Assembly (NCBI GenBank): GCA_049601915.1
Contig: JBMYRB010000003.1
Coordinates: forward strand, 124,001-188,000
DNA length: 64,000 bases
Direction: 5' to 3'
DNA from: UBA8079 sp049601915
Lineage (GTDB): Bacteria > Pseudomonadota > Alphaproteobacteria > UBA6615
Of this stretch, positions 36,406 to 45,119 are shown piece by piece. A program made the position numbers and the translations under genes. Position 1 is the stretch's first letter, and each line of letters opens with the position of its first letter. The notes beneath the pieces were generated by a model, which had not been told where the DNA came from, ran no database searches, and saw nothing but the letters and a program-made list of their open reading frames with translations.

Positions 36406-36447
36406 GAAAGTTCTCCGACGTTGCGTTGACGCAGCATGAGGACAGAG

Positions 36448-36827
36448 ATGTTTGATACTAAGATTGCCATCGCCGTCCGCGATGATTTTCTCACCTGGCA
36501 GAAATTGAATGTCACGGCGTTTCTTTCGAGTGGTGTCCGCGGCGCAGACAAGGCATTGCTGGGTGACGCCTATGAAGATGCGGACGGGCAGGCATATAGC
36601 CCGTTGATCATTCAACCGATGATGACGAAGATTCATCAACGCGGCATCGGTCGCGAGGTGCCCATGGCCATTTACATTGAGGACATGTTCTCAACAGGAC
36701 ACGTGCCGAAAACAGGGCGGCTGTAAATCAGTATGCGACAGAGAACCTGGATCTTGTGGGGCTTGGGTTGCGTGGCGACAAGAAGATTGCCGATAAGACT
36801 TCGAAGGGCGCGAAGGTGCATCCCTGA
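36448..36827 (+). pseudogene. DUF2000-family gene, frameshifted
   Basis: The first 90 codons (MFDTKIAIAVRDDFLTWQKL, LNVTAFLSSGVRGADKALLG, VPMAIYIEDMFSTGH) match DUF2000 proteins. At the run of A at about 36702-36706 the frame shifts, and the rest of the family (NRAAVNQY, LDLVGLGLRGDKKIADK) is read in another frame to a stop at 36825-36827. A few residues before the IHQRGIGREV segment also seem to be missing. Function of the family is not known. Confidence 0.83.
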
Positions 36828-36830
36828 CGG

Positions 36831-36914
36831 ATGTAACACGATATACGCATAATATATATTATGTTAAAAATTATATACGTATTTAAACCAATGTCTTAAA
36901 CTCCATTCCGATTT
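36831..36914. other. A+T-rich spacer with 14-bp palindrome
   Basis: The 84 bases between the DUF2000 remnant and the DsbA-family gene are strikingly A+T-rich. ATAATATATATTAT at 36849-36862 is a perfect palindrome. There is no ORF. The DsbA-family gene ends here, so a terminator might be expected, but no G+C stem is present. Confidence 0.6.
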
Positions 36915-37604
36915 TCAATGTATCGTTTGGAATTCCGAAGCATCGGCGGCCTGTGCCGCTTCCACCTGCTTTTTTACGCTCAGTTCGCCCGAGACCCATG
37001 AATCCAGGATCGGTTCCAGGCTGTCGAACGGCTGATACCCCGCGCTCAATGCCGCCAGCGTGTCGTCTTCCCGCAGCACCACGGTCGGAAAACCGGTCAC
37101 ACCGGATTGCTGGCACCAGGTGAAGTCGTTGATGGTTTCCTTCTTGGCCTCTTCGGATTCAAATAACTCGGTGAAGGCCGTAACATCCATGTTTTCCATC
37201 GCGGCATAGTCCTGAAACGTCTCGAGCTTCGTCGTGTCCGTATCTTCCACGTAGTAACCCTTGTGGATGCGCTCATAGAAGGACAGCAGCGCGTCGGGTT
37301 TCATGTTTCGCACGACAACAGACGCACGGCATGCAGGTTCGGTATCGAGGACGAAACCCTCGCGGTCGAAAAACGCGTAATTGAAAGGCTGTCCGGTGGC
37401 TTCCGCGACCTGTTCCCAGTGATGCTTGATCCGGGCCTTGTATTCGTCGTCCATCGGGTCCTTGTCGAAGGCATGCAAGCCGCCGACGACCAGGCGCATG
37501 GGGGCGGTCTCACCGTACTGATTCACGATCTTCTGTAGAACGGGCGAAAACCCCCAACACCAGGAGCACATCGGGTCGCCGACGTAGATAATTTCTCGTT
37601 CCAT
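36915..37604 (-). CDS. DsbA-family oxidoreductase
   Basis: A 229-residue thioredoxin-fold protein with redox motif CSWC in YVGDPMCSWCWGFSPVLQ, an inserted helical domain and a cis-proline region VTGFPTVVL. No signal peptide is seen, so it probably acts in the cytoplasm, like FrnE-type members. GTG/TTG codons precede the ATG at 37604; the ATG is chosen. It lies 80 bases downstream of the MBL gene on the same strand. Confidence 0.87.
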   Translation of the reverse strand: MEREIIYVGDPMCSWCWGFSPVLQKIVNQYGETAPMRLVVGGLHAFDKDPMDDEYKARIKHHWEQVAEATGQPFNYAFFDREGFVLDTEPACRASVVVRNMKPDALLSFYERIHKGYYVEDTDTTKLETFQDYAAMENMDVTAFTELFESEEAKKETINDFTWCQQSGVTGFPTVVLREDDTLAALSAGYQPFDSLEPILDSWVSGELSVKKQVEAAQAADASEFQTIH

Positions 37605-37684
37605 GTTCTTCACCAATCCTAGATTTCACGCGTTAATGCACTGTTGGCCGTCGTTTCGGCCATTGCAAATCCCTTCCCGGCACA

Positions 37685-38461
37685 TCATTCGGGAATATGG
37701 ATCACCATTCCGTCGATCCCCGGCTCCACACCCGCCGGGAGTCGTGCCGCCAGCCGCGTATAGTCGGTTCGATTGCTGAGATGGGTCAAAACTGCGCGTT
37801 TCGGGCCGATCCGCTCGATCCATTCGAGGGTTTGGTCTACATGGCTGTGGGTCGGATGGGGTGTTTCTCCCAGCGCGTCGACGATCCAGACCTCGATGCC
37901 TTCCAAGATCTCGAAAGCCTCTTCGGGAAGGGTTTTGACGTCGGTCGAGTAGCCGAACTTCCCGAAGCGGAAGCCCAGCGACGGCATCCGCCCATGCTCC
38001 TGATGGAATGGCTGGATGTCGATATCGCCAATTTTGAACGGTCCGTCGATCACCAGTGGCGTTAAACAAGGGCGCCAGAATTGCGGGTTAACATCCCGAT
38101 ATGGCTCAAAAATATAGGCGAAGCGTTCTTTCAGAATTTCCAGCGTCTCGGCGCTGCCGAACCCATCGATCGCGCCGCCATGATAGTGGTTCAGGGTGCG
38201 AATATCGTCGATGCCGTTCACATGATCGGCGTGTGCGTGAGTGAACAGGATAGCATCCACCTGCCAGACCTCGGCATCGAGGAGCTGGGCGCGCATATCC
38301 GGGCCCGTATCGACCAGAATTCGCGTGTTTTCGGTCTCGACGATGATCGAAGGTCGGCGACGGCGGTTGCGCGGGTCGTCCCGGTCGATATCGGCCCAAC
38401 CTTTCGGTCCCAGCAAGGGCGTGCCGCCCGAGCTGCCGCAGCCCAGGAGCGTAATTTTCAC
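37685..38461 (-). CDS. MBL-fold metallohydrolase, PhnP-like
   Basis: The 258-residue protein has the start LLGCGSSGGTP, the metal motif THAHADHVNGIDD and later GDIDIQPFHQEHG and HSHVDQTLEW, matching the PhnP-like cyclic phosphodiesterases found next to tatD in alphaproteobacteria. A phosphodiesterase role is probable, but its substrate is unknown, and no phn genes are near. It overlaps tatD by four bases. Confidence 0.88.
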   Translation of the reverse strand: MKITLLGCGSSGGTPLLGPKGWADIDRDDPRNRRRRPSIIVETENTRILVDTGPDMRAQLLDAEVWQVDAILFTHAHADHVNGIDDIRTLNHYHGGAIDGFGSAETLEILKERFAYIFEPYRDVNPQFWRPCLTPLVIDGPFKIGDIDIQPFHQEHGRMPSLGFRFGKFGYSTDVKTLPEEAFEILEGIEVWIVDALGETPHPTHSHVDQTLEWIERIGPKRAVLTHLSNRTDYTRLAARLPAGVEPGIDGMVIHIPE

Positions 38462-39246
38462 CGGTTTGCCGGCCGTTCTGCGCGCGAGAACAAGCGAAAG
38501 AAGTTCTCACTGGTTTTGTCGTGCAGGGCGCCGGTATCCAGGCCTTTCACCTCGGCCAGGGTTTCTGCCGTGTGCACGACGAAAGCGGGTTCGTTGCGCT
38601 GGCCCCGGTTGGGCACCGGTGCGAGGAACGGAGCGTCGGTCTCGACCAGCAGTCGGTCATCTGGTACATCGCGGGCGATATCACGCAGTTCCTGAGCGTT
38701 CTTGAACGTCAGAATGCCGGAGAAGCTCACATACATGCCCAGTTCCAGCGCGGCCTCGGCCAGGCCGCGGCCACTGGAGAAACAGTGCATGATGCCGGTA
38801 AACGCGCCCTTCTCCATTTCGTCACGCAGGATGTCGGCGGTGTCTTCGTCGGCATCGCGCGCGTGGACGATCAGCGGCAACCCGGTCTCCCGCGCCGCCG
38901 CGATATGGGCGCGGAAGCTGATCTGCTGACGGTCCCGCGGGCTGCGATCGTAATAGTAGTCGAGGCCGGACTCGCCGATGCCGACCACGCGCGGATGCGC
39001 AGCCAGTTCGATCAGCCGATCGGGCGTGTCCTGTCCCTCCTCACCCGCATGGTGTGGATGCACACCGACGCTGCACCAGACATCGTCGAAACGCTCGGCC
39101 ATGGCCCGCACCCCTTCGAACCGGCTGAGATGGGTCGAGATCGAGACCATAGTGCCGACACCGGCATCCCGTGCCCGGGCGACGACATCGTCGACTTCAG
39201 CGCCGAAGTCATCGAAATCTAGGTGGCAGTGGCTATCGACCAGCAT
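38458..39246 (-). CDS. tatD: TatD-family DNase
   Basis: The 262-residue TIM-barrel hydrolase has metal motifs LVDSHCHLDF, GESGLDYYY, HARDAD, and HCFSSG and ETDAPFLAP. Family members are 3'-5' exonucleases or D-aminoacyl-tRNA-type hydrolases. It starts five bases after metG, part of the rlpA-dacC-tmk-holB-metG-tatD run. Confidence 0.95.
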   Translation of the reverse strand: MLVDSHCHLDFDDFGAEVDDVVARARDAGVGTMVSISTHLSRFEGVRAMAERFDDVWCSVGVHPHHAGEEGQDTPDRLIELAAHPRVVGIGESGLDYYYDRSPRDRQQISFRAHIAAARETGLPLIVHARDADEDTADILRDEMEKGAFTGIMHCFSSGRGLAEAALELGMYVSFSGILTFKNAQELRDIARDVPDDRLLVETDAPFLAPVPNRGQRNEPAFVVHTAETLAEVKGLDTGALHDKTSENFFRLFSRAERPANR

Positions 39247-39251
39247 GGCGC

Positions 39252-40805
39252 CTAATCCGAAGCCTCTTCATCGACATAACGTGGGAAGACCGGACTCGGT
39301 TTGGGCAGCGCGGTGTCGGCCACGAGCGCATCGTCGGGGCCCAGATGGTCGAAACTGCGCCCATCGGGCGAAATCTCGAGCTGGTCCAGCATGTTTGCGG
39401 CCGCCTCGGGCATCACCGGCTGGACGAGAATGCCCAGATGGCGGATCGTCTCCGCAAGCACATAGAGCACCGTTGCCATACGCGGTGGATCGGTCTTGCG
39501 CAGCGCCCACGGGGCCTGTGCATCTACATACCGGTTGGCGTCACTCACGACCTGCCAGATCGCCTCGAGGCCCCGGTGGAAGGCCTGCCGGTCGAATTCA
39601 GCGCGCACGTTCTCCAGTGCGCCGTGGGCCGCTGCGAGGAGTTTCTCATCGTCATCGGTGAGATCGCCGGGTTCCGGAACCAATCCCTCGCAGTTCTTTG
39701 CAATCATGGACAGGGATCGCTGGGCCAGGTTGCCGATGTCGTTTGCCAGGTCGCCGTTGATCCGAGAAACCATGGTTTCGTGGCTGATATAGCCGTCATT
39801 GCCGAACGGAACCTCGCGCAGGAGGTAGTAGCGCACGGGGTCGAGGCCATATTGTTCGACCAGATCCTCGGGCAGCACCACGTTGCCCAGGGATTTGGAC
39901 ATTTTCTCGCCCTTGTTGAGCAGCCAGCCATGGGCGTAAACGCGTTTCGGCGGCGCCAGCCCGGCGGCCATGAGGAACGCCGGCCAGTAAACCGCGTGGA
40001 ACCGCACGATGTCCTTACCCACCATGTGAAGGTCTGCAGGCCACAACTTTGAATAATTGGGATTTTCTTCGTCGGGATAGCCGACGGCAGTGATGTAGTT
40101 CGTCAGCGCGTCGAGCCACACATACATGATGTGTTCCGGATCGTCGGGGACCGGAATGCCCCATTTAAAGCTGGTGCGGCTGATGGAGAGGTCCTTGAGC
40201 CCGCCCTCGACGAAGCTGACCACCTCGTTGCGCCGGGTGTCGGGGCCGATGAAATCCGGGTTCGCGGCATAAAAATCGAGGAGTGGCTGCTGCCATTTAG
40301 ACAGATCGAAGAAATAGCTGGGTTCCTCGACCCACTCGACCTCGGCCCCGGTGGGCGCGACTTTCTTACCCTCTTCGTTCTCCTCGAGCTCGCCCTCACC
40401 GTAGAACGCCTCGTCGCGCACGGCGTACCAGCCCGAATAGCTGCCCAGATAGATATGACCGTTGTCCTTGATCGCCTGCCAGATGGCCTGCGCTGACCGC
40501 ACATGACGTTCTTCGGTGGTGCGGATGAAATCATCGTTCGAATAGTTCATGTCCTCCGCGAGACGGCGGAAGTTTTGGCTCACTTTGTCGGTAAACGCCT
40601 GGGAGTCGACGCCCGCAGCTTGTGCGGATTTCTCGACTTTTTGCCCGTGTTCGTCGGTCCCGGTAAGGAAATGCACATCATGCCCGTCGAGGCGCTTGAA
40701 ACGCGCCAGCACATCGCACGCCAAAGTCGTGTAGGCGTGGCCGATATGCGGTCGATCGTTAACATAGTAGATCGGCGTCGTGATGTAGTACGGGCTTGAT
40801 GCCAC
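39252..40805 (-). CDS. metG: Methionyl-tRNA synthetase
   Basis: The 517-residue class I synthetase has the HIGH-type motif PHIGHAY, the KMSKS motif (GEKMSKSLGNV), WFVSGP-like HGWLLNKG and a C-terminal anticodon-binding domain (NRYVDAQAPWALRK). The knuckle cysteines of the zinc form are missing, as in the MetG2 group common in alphaproteobacteria, and there is no C-terminal dimerisation domain. Length is typical. Confidence 0.98.
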   Translation of the reverse strand: MASSPYYITTPIYYVNDRPHIGHAYTTLACDVLARFKRLDGHDVHFLTGTDEHGQKVEKSAQAAGVDSQAFTDKVSQNFRRLAEDMNYSNDDFIRTTEERHVRSAQAIWQAIKDNGHIYLGSYSGWYAVRDEAFYGEGELEENEEGKKVAPTGAEVEWVEEPSYFFDLSKWQQPLLDFYAANPDFIGPDTRRNEVVSFVEGGLKDLSISRTSFKWGIPVPDDPEHIMYVWLDALTNYITAVGYPDEENPNYSKLWPADLHMVGKDIVRFHAVYWPAFLMAAGLAPPKRVYAHGWLLNKGEKMSKSLGNVVLPEDLVEQYGLDPVRYYLLREVPFGNDGYISHETMVSRINGDLANDIGNLAQRSLSMIAKNCEGLVPEPGDLTDDDEKLLAAAHGALENVRAEFDRQAFHRGLEAIWQVVSDANRYVDAQAPWALRKTDPPRMATVLYVLAETIRHLGILVQPVMPEAAANMLDQLEISPDGRSFDHLGPDDALVADTALPKPSPVFPRYVDEEASD

Positions 40806-40847
40806 GGTGTTGGTCTTTCGAATGCCAGGGTTACGCGTTGTTCGGTT

Positions 40848-41090
40848 TCACTCTTCGGCCGACTGTTCCGCGGCCCGCGCCTCGGCCTTGCGCTTCTCGT
40901 TTGCTTTATTGCCGAACCAGACCGCTGCAAGCAATGGCCACATCAAAATCAGGAGCCAGTCGAACACGGGTGGCGGCAGAAATGCCAAGCCGCGGGGCTC
41001 GAGGAAGAAATGATCGACCATGCCGATGATAATGGCGATCCACATCAGGTAGGTCAGTGGCGTCAAGTATCGCAGAAGATAGGCCTGCAT
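40848..41090 (-). CDS. Small membrane protein of unknown function
   Basis: An 80-residue product with two membrane helices (about 12-30 and 42-60), separated by DHFFLEPRGLAFLPPPVFDW, and a charged Lys/Glu/Ala C-terminus (KANEKRKAEARAAEQSAEE). The position between holB and metG in the same direction, close spacing (23 bases after holB) and the membrane pattern support a real gene. Not recognised as a named family. Confidence 0.72.
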   Translation of the reverse strand: MQAYLLRYLTPLTYLMWIAIIIGMVDHFFLEPRGLAFLPPPVFDWLLILMWPLLAAVWFGNKANEKRKAEARAAEQSAEE

Positions 41091-41113
41091 GGTGGCTCAC
41101 TGGGGTCCGTTCG

Positions 41114-42145
41114 TCATGCCGTTTTCGCGGCGGTGGAAAGTTCAAAAAACATATTCAGAACAACTTGTTTGCGGTCGAGGTTCACGCTGTCGGCGCGGGT
41201 CGACAACTCGTTGACGTTCTCCCATGCTTTCAGCCAGCGCTCAAGCCCGCGCACGCCCGATGTGGCGTCGGTGCGGATACGGCGCAACATCCACCAGTTC
41301 AGAATTTCGAGAAAAGTCCGGTACCCCGCTTCACCCGAGGCGCCCGCGAACTTGTCCGAGGTTAGGTGCAGCTGCTCGGTGTCGAGTTGCGGCAGATTTT
41401 CAACCAGTCGCGACAGATCCTGGCAGAGCTCAAGCCCGCCGGCCCGCGCCAGATCCAGCGCCTTGCCCGGTGAACCGCCGGAAATCTCGGAAATAATCCG
41501 CATTTCATCGGGTGCGAGTTCGCTCCCGGCGCGCGCCATGACCTCCGAGACCTGTTCGGCGCCCAGCGGATGCAATGGCATGGTGCGGCAACGTGAACGG
41601 ATCGTCGGCAGTAGACGCGATGGTGCGTGGGCTAACAGCAAGATCAGCGTCCGCGGTGGCGGTTCTTCCAGGACCTTGAGCAACGCGTTCTGGGCGTTGA
41701 GGTTCATCTCGTCGGCCGCATCGACAATCAGGCAGCGCCACTCGCTCATGCCGGCCGTATGGTGCAGAAATGTTACGGAATCGCGGATATCCTCGACCGA
41801 TATCTCGGTTCGGAATCGGTAGGGCGAGCGCTTGGTCATGCTACGTCGGATCAGCCGGCAATCCGGGTGCGCGCCAGCGATGATTTTGCGCACGTCGGGG
41901 TGAGCAGGGTCTGTTTCGATATCATCATCAGAAACGGCCGCATCCGGGGCCGACAGCACAAGGCGGGCGAACCGCCAGGCCAATGTGGCCTTGCCAATCC
42001 CGGCCGGCCCGGTCAACAGCCAGGCATGGGCCATGCGCCCGGTGTTTCGCGCCTGGACGATGGCCTGCCTCGCGGCTTCGTGGCCTATCAGCGACCCTGT
42101 TTCTCGCCGCGGCTGCTCTATGCGTTCGATCAGCTCGTCGCTCAT
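41114..42145 (-). CDS. holB: DNA polymerase III, delta' subunit
   Basis: Delta' is part of the clamp loader. The 343-residue protein has an AAA+ P-loop (GPAGIGKATLAWRFA), Walker B-like DAADEMNLNAQNALLKVLEEPP and the SRC sensor motif in TIRSRCR. The four zinc cysteines of other bacterial members are not evident. Start codon overlaps the tmk stop by four bases. Confidence 0.93.
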   Translation of the reverse strand: MSDELIERIEQPRRETGSLIGHEAARQAIVQARNTGRMAHAWLLTGPAGIGKATLAWRFARLVLSAPDAAVSDDDIETDPAHPDVRKIIAGAHPDCRLIRRSMTKRSPYRFRTEISVEDIRDSVTFLHHTAGMSEWRCLIVDAADEMNLNAQNALLKVLEEPPPRTLILLLAHAPSRLLPTIRSRCRTMPLHPLGAEQVSEVMARAGSELAPDEMRIISEISGGSPGKALDLARAGGLELCQDLSRLVENLPQLDTEQLHLTSDKFAGASGEAGYRTFLEILNWWMLRRIRTDATSGVRGLERWLKAWENVNELSTRADSVNLDRKQVVLNMFFELSTAAKTA

Positions 42146-42816
42146 GCCGGGCCCGGCGACGCGTTGAGCCCAAATTTTTCGGTGACGGCCTGCCAGACGG
42201 TTTCCGTTACGGCCTCGGGCGTCGAATCCGCGTCGATCACGCGGACCCGTTCGGGTTCGCGGTCGGCAATGTCGAGGAATCCGGCGCGCAGACGTTCATG
42301 GAATGACGAGTCCATGCGCTCGAACCGGTCTTCCCCGCTGCGCGTTCTCGTGTTGCGCGAATTGGCGCGTTCGATCCCGACATCCACCGGAATATCCAGG
42401 ACCAGCGTCAGGTCGGGGTCGGCGGCACCGACTACCTCGTCGTGGACGGCACGGATGAAATCCTTCGACAGGCCGTGTCCATAGCCCTGATAGGCCATGG
42501 TCGAATCCGAGAACCGGTCGCACAGCACCCATGCACCCTGGTCGAGTGCCGGGAGAATGGTCTGCTTCAGATGTTCGCGACGTCCGGCATAGAGCAGCAG
42601 GACTTCGCTGATCGGGTCCCATTTGTTCGTTGCACCGGACACCAGCAGTGACCGGATGGAATCGGCACCCGGCGCCCCGCCCGGCTCACGCGTCGTGATG
42701 GTCGTGATTCCTTGCGATACCAAACGATCGGCGAGGCGTGTGATCTGGGTCGTCTTGCCGGCCCCTTCCCCACCTTCGAACGTAATGAATTTGCTGCGCG
42801 GCTGGTTCGCATTCAT
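42142..42816 (-). CDS. tmk: Thymidylate kinase
   Basis: The 224-residue enzyme phosphorylates dTMP to dTDP. Seen: P-loop FEGGEGAGKTTQ, the TREPGGAPGAD motif, DRFSDSTMAYQGYG and the LID region with arginine-rich NSRNTRTRSGEDRFERMD. Start: MNANQPRSKFI; an ATG/GTG 12 codons upstream overlaps dacC. Near to holB and dacC, as usual. Confidence 0.96.
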   Translation of the reverse strand: MNANQPRSKFITFEGGEGAGKTTQITRLADRLVSQGITTITTREPGGAPGADSIRSLLVSGATNKWDPISEVLLLYAGRREHLKQTILPALDQGAWVLCDRFSDSTMAYQGYGHGLSKDFIRAVHDEVVGAADPDLTLVLDIPVDVGIERANSRNTRTRSGEDRFERMDSSFHERLRAGFLDIADREPERVRVIDADSTPEAVTETVWQAVTEKFGLNASPGPA

Positions 42817-42848
42817 ATCGGCAGATGTCACATGGGTTGCCGGTGGGG

Positions 42849-44027
42849 TCAACCGCCCGAGGACGAACCAAAGATGATGAAATTGATGGCACTCGTGATG
42901 CGGCCGAAAAAGTCGAGCTGGCCGACATCGCTGGCGGTTTCCAGCGGACGGCTGATCGGTTTCATATCCGGTGCCGTGACCTCGAGCCGCGCGACCTCGA
43001 CACCGGCACTGATCGGTGCGGGGATCGGGCTTTCATACATGACCTTGACGCGCATGCCCCGGCGCGAGGACTTCGGAATGGTTACGGCGAGGGAATCTTC
43101 GATCACCAGCGGCACAACACCGGCATCCCCGAGCCAGACCTTCGCCTCTTCAACGGTCTCTCCGGCTTCGAACAGTTTGTAATTGTCGAAGACCCGGAAT
43201 CCCCAGTTGAGCAGGCGCTCGGATTCGGAACTGCGCGCGCGTACGCTGTCGAGGCCGTTGATGACCATGACTAGTCGGCGCTCGCCGCGCACGGCCGATG
43301 CGGTGAGCCCGAAACCCGAAGCCTCGGTGTGACCGGTCTTGAGGCCGTCGGCGCCAACGGCCTTGTAGAGCAACGGATTGCGGTTGCCCTGGGTGATGAG
43401 CTTGCCGTCTAGGCTCTTGCCGTAGGTGAATTCGCGCTCGGAATACAAGCTATAGAATTTCGGGTATTCCCGGATCAGGAAAATCGCCAGCATGGCAAGA
43501 TCGCGCGCTGTGGTGACATGGTCGGGGTCCGGCCAGCCGGTGGCGTTGCGAAACTGGGTATTGGTCAGGCCGATCTCGATGGCCCGTTCGGTCATGCGCT
43601 CGGCGAAGGCCTCCTCGCTGCCAGCAATCCCTTCGGCGATTACGATCGACGCGTCATTGCCGGACTGCACGATTATGCCGCGCAGCAGATCCTCGATCCT
43701 GATCTCGTCGTTGACGCCCACGAACATTTTCGAGCCGCCCTTACGCCAGGCTTTCTCGGAGACGCGGAAAGTGCTGTCCATCTCCAGGCGCCCGGCGCGC
43801 AATTCGTCGAACACGAGCAGCGACGTCATGATCTTGCTCATGGACGCCGGGAACATCGAAGAATCCGAATCTTTCTCGAAAAGCACCGCACCGGTATCGA
43901 AATCAATCAGGATCGCCTGGCGCGCCGTGGTCTGGAAGGTCGGCGGGGCCGCCTGCGCCGGGGCGATCACCGCGAATGCGGTCAGGACCAGGAGGGTGTT
44001 GCGAATGCGGCGGGCAATACGGGGCAT
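42849..44027 (-). CDS. dacC: D-alanyl-D-alanine carboxypeptidase (PBP5/6 family)
   Basis: This trims pentapeptides in peptidoglycan. The 392-residue product has a signal peptide (about residues 1-25, ending in VIAPAQA), the SxxK active site in ASMSKIMTSL, SGN in QSGNDASI, KTG in LKTGHTEASG, a C-terminal PBP5 beta domain (RRGMRVKV) and an amphipathic end typical of membrane association. The frame stays open 36 codons upstream; MPRIARRIRN is chosen as it starts the signal peptide. Confidence 0.94.
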   Translation of the reverse strand: MPRIARRIRNTLLVLTAFAVIAPAQAAPPTFQTTARQAILIDFDTGAVLFEKDSDSSMFPASMSKIMTSLLVFDELRAGRLEMDSTFRVSEKAWRKGGSKMFVGVNDEIRIEDLLRGIIVQSGNDASIVIAEGIAGSEEAFAERMTERAIEIGLTNTQFRNATGWPDPDHVTTARDLAMLAIFLIREYPKFYSLYSEREFTYGKSLDGKLITQGNRNPLLYKAVGADGLKTGHTEASGFGLTASAVRGERRLVMVINGLDSVRARSSESERLLNWGFRVFDNYKLFEAGETVEEAKVWLGDAGVVPLVIEDSLAVTIPKSSRRGMRVKVMYESPIPAPISAGVEVARLEVTAPDMKPISRPLETASDVGQLDFFGRITSAINFIIFGSSSGG

Positions 44028-44103
44028 GGCTGAGAATTCATATGTGCAGGTGGAACGAACGACACAACTATAACGGTGAATGCGACGGAATAATGTCACG
44101 CCG

Positions 44104-45105
44104 TTACTCGACGATAAGCCGGGCCTCGGGCACACCGGCGTTCAAAACCTGCGAAAGGGTTACATCTGCAACATCGACCGTGCCGAGCGGTCCGATCCGA
44201 ACCCGATAAATCTCGGTTCCTGAGACCGCGAACCGACTGATCTGGGTGGGCCCCATGTCAAAAACGCGATCGCGCATGCGCAGCGCATTCTCAAGCCGCG
44301 AAAAGGCACCAGCCTGAACATAGATTCCCGTGGGCGATACGGGCAGAACTTCGACTTCGTTCGACAGTACCGGTACGCGCGACCGGGGCGCCGGCGCGGG
44401 TTCCAGCGGGGTCGTCTGAACAGGAGTCTGGCGGGCAGTCTGGGTCGGTGACGAGCCTGCGGTGGCACCGCTGGCGGGCAACGGCCTGGAGAACACAGCC
44501 TCGCGCGGTGACGCCGCGACTTGCAGTTGCTGCTCGCTGCCGTTAATCGCCGCGACCTTAAGCTGTCGACTTTCGTCGGGCAGGATATCGACCCGGACTT
44601 TTGCCGTACCATTCCGCTCAAAGCCCAAGAGCTGCGCCCCGCGGCGGGACACGTCGATGATGCGCCCGTGCGCAAAAGGTCCGCGATCGTTGATCCGCAG
44701 CACGAGCGAGCGACCATTTTCCAGGTTCGTCACGCGCACCGCGCTTGGCAGCGGCAGGGTTCGGTGCGCGGCCGTAAGGTCGTTCTGATTGTAGATCTCG
44801 CCATTGGCCGTTTTCTTGCCGTGGAAATTCGGGCCGTACCAGGACGCGATGCCGGTCTCGGTGTATTCGTAATCCTCTGCCGGGTAGTACCAGACACTTT
44901 TGATCTGATAGGGCGCTCCGACCTTGTAGCGCCCTAGCTTGGCGCCGGAATCCGCCGAACCTTTCACTTGTTTGACGGAGTGGACGAGGAATTCGGTCTC
45001 CGCGCACGCGGCAAGCCCGAAACAGCATAGCGCCGCCAGGGCAACCGGCCGCAGCCGCTGGCCGACGCCGGGTATCCCTTTGAATCTCAGGCCAACTACA
45101 GTCAT
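44104..45105 (-). CDS. rlpA: Septal ring lytic transglycosylase RlpA
   Basis: RlpA cleaves denuded glycan strands at the septum. The 333-residue protein has a lipoprotein-like signal (ALAALCCFGLAACAE), a double-psi beta-barrel domain with GIASWYGPNFHGKKTANGE and LRINDRGPFAHGRIIDVSRR, a Pro/Thr linker and a C-terminal SPOR domain (IYVQAGAFSRLENALR) that would bind denuded glycan. It lies 76 bases upstream of dacC in a shared direction. Confidence 0.93.
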   Translation of the reverse strand: MTVVGLRFKGIPGVGQRLRPVALAALCCFGLAACAETEFLVHSVKQVKGSADSGAKLGRYKVGAPYQIKSVWYYPAEDYEYTETGIASWYGPNFHGKKTANGEIYNQNDLTAAHRTLPLPSAVRVTNLENGRSLVLRINDRGPFAHGRIIDVSRRGAQLLGFERNGTAKVRVDILPDESRQLKVAAINGSEQQLQVAASPREAVFSRPLPASGATAGSSPTQTARQTPVQTTPLEPAPAPRSRVPVLSNEVEVLPVSPTGIYVQAGAFSRLENALRMRDRVFDMGPTQISRFAVSGTEIYRVRIGPLGTVDVADVTLSQVLNAGVPEARLIVE

Positions 45106-45119
45106 GAATTGTTTCTACC

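Noticed and set aside
36448..36726. Intact short DUF2000 protein of 92 residues
   Set aside because: The remaining family blocks continue in another frame to 36827, so the short ORF is a frameshift product.
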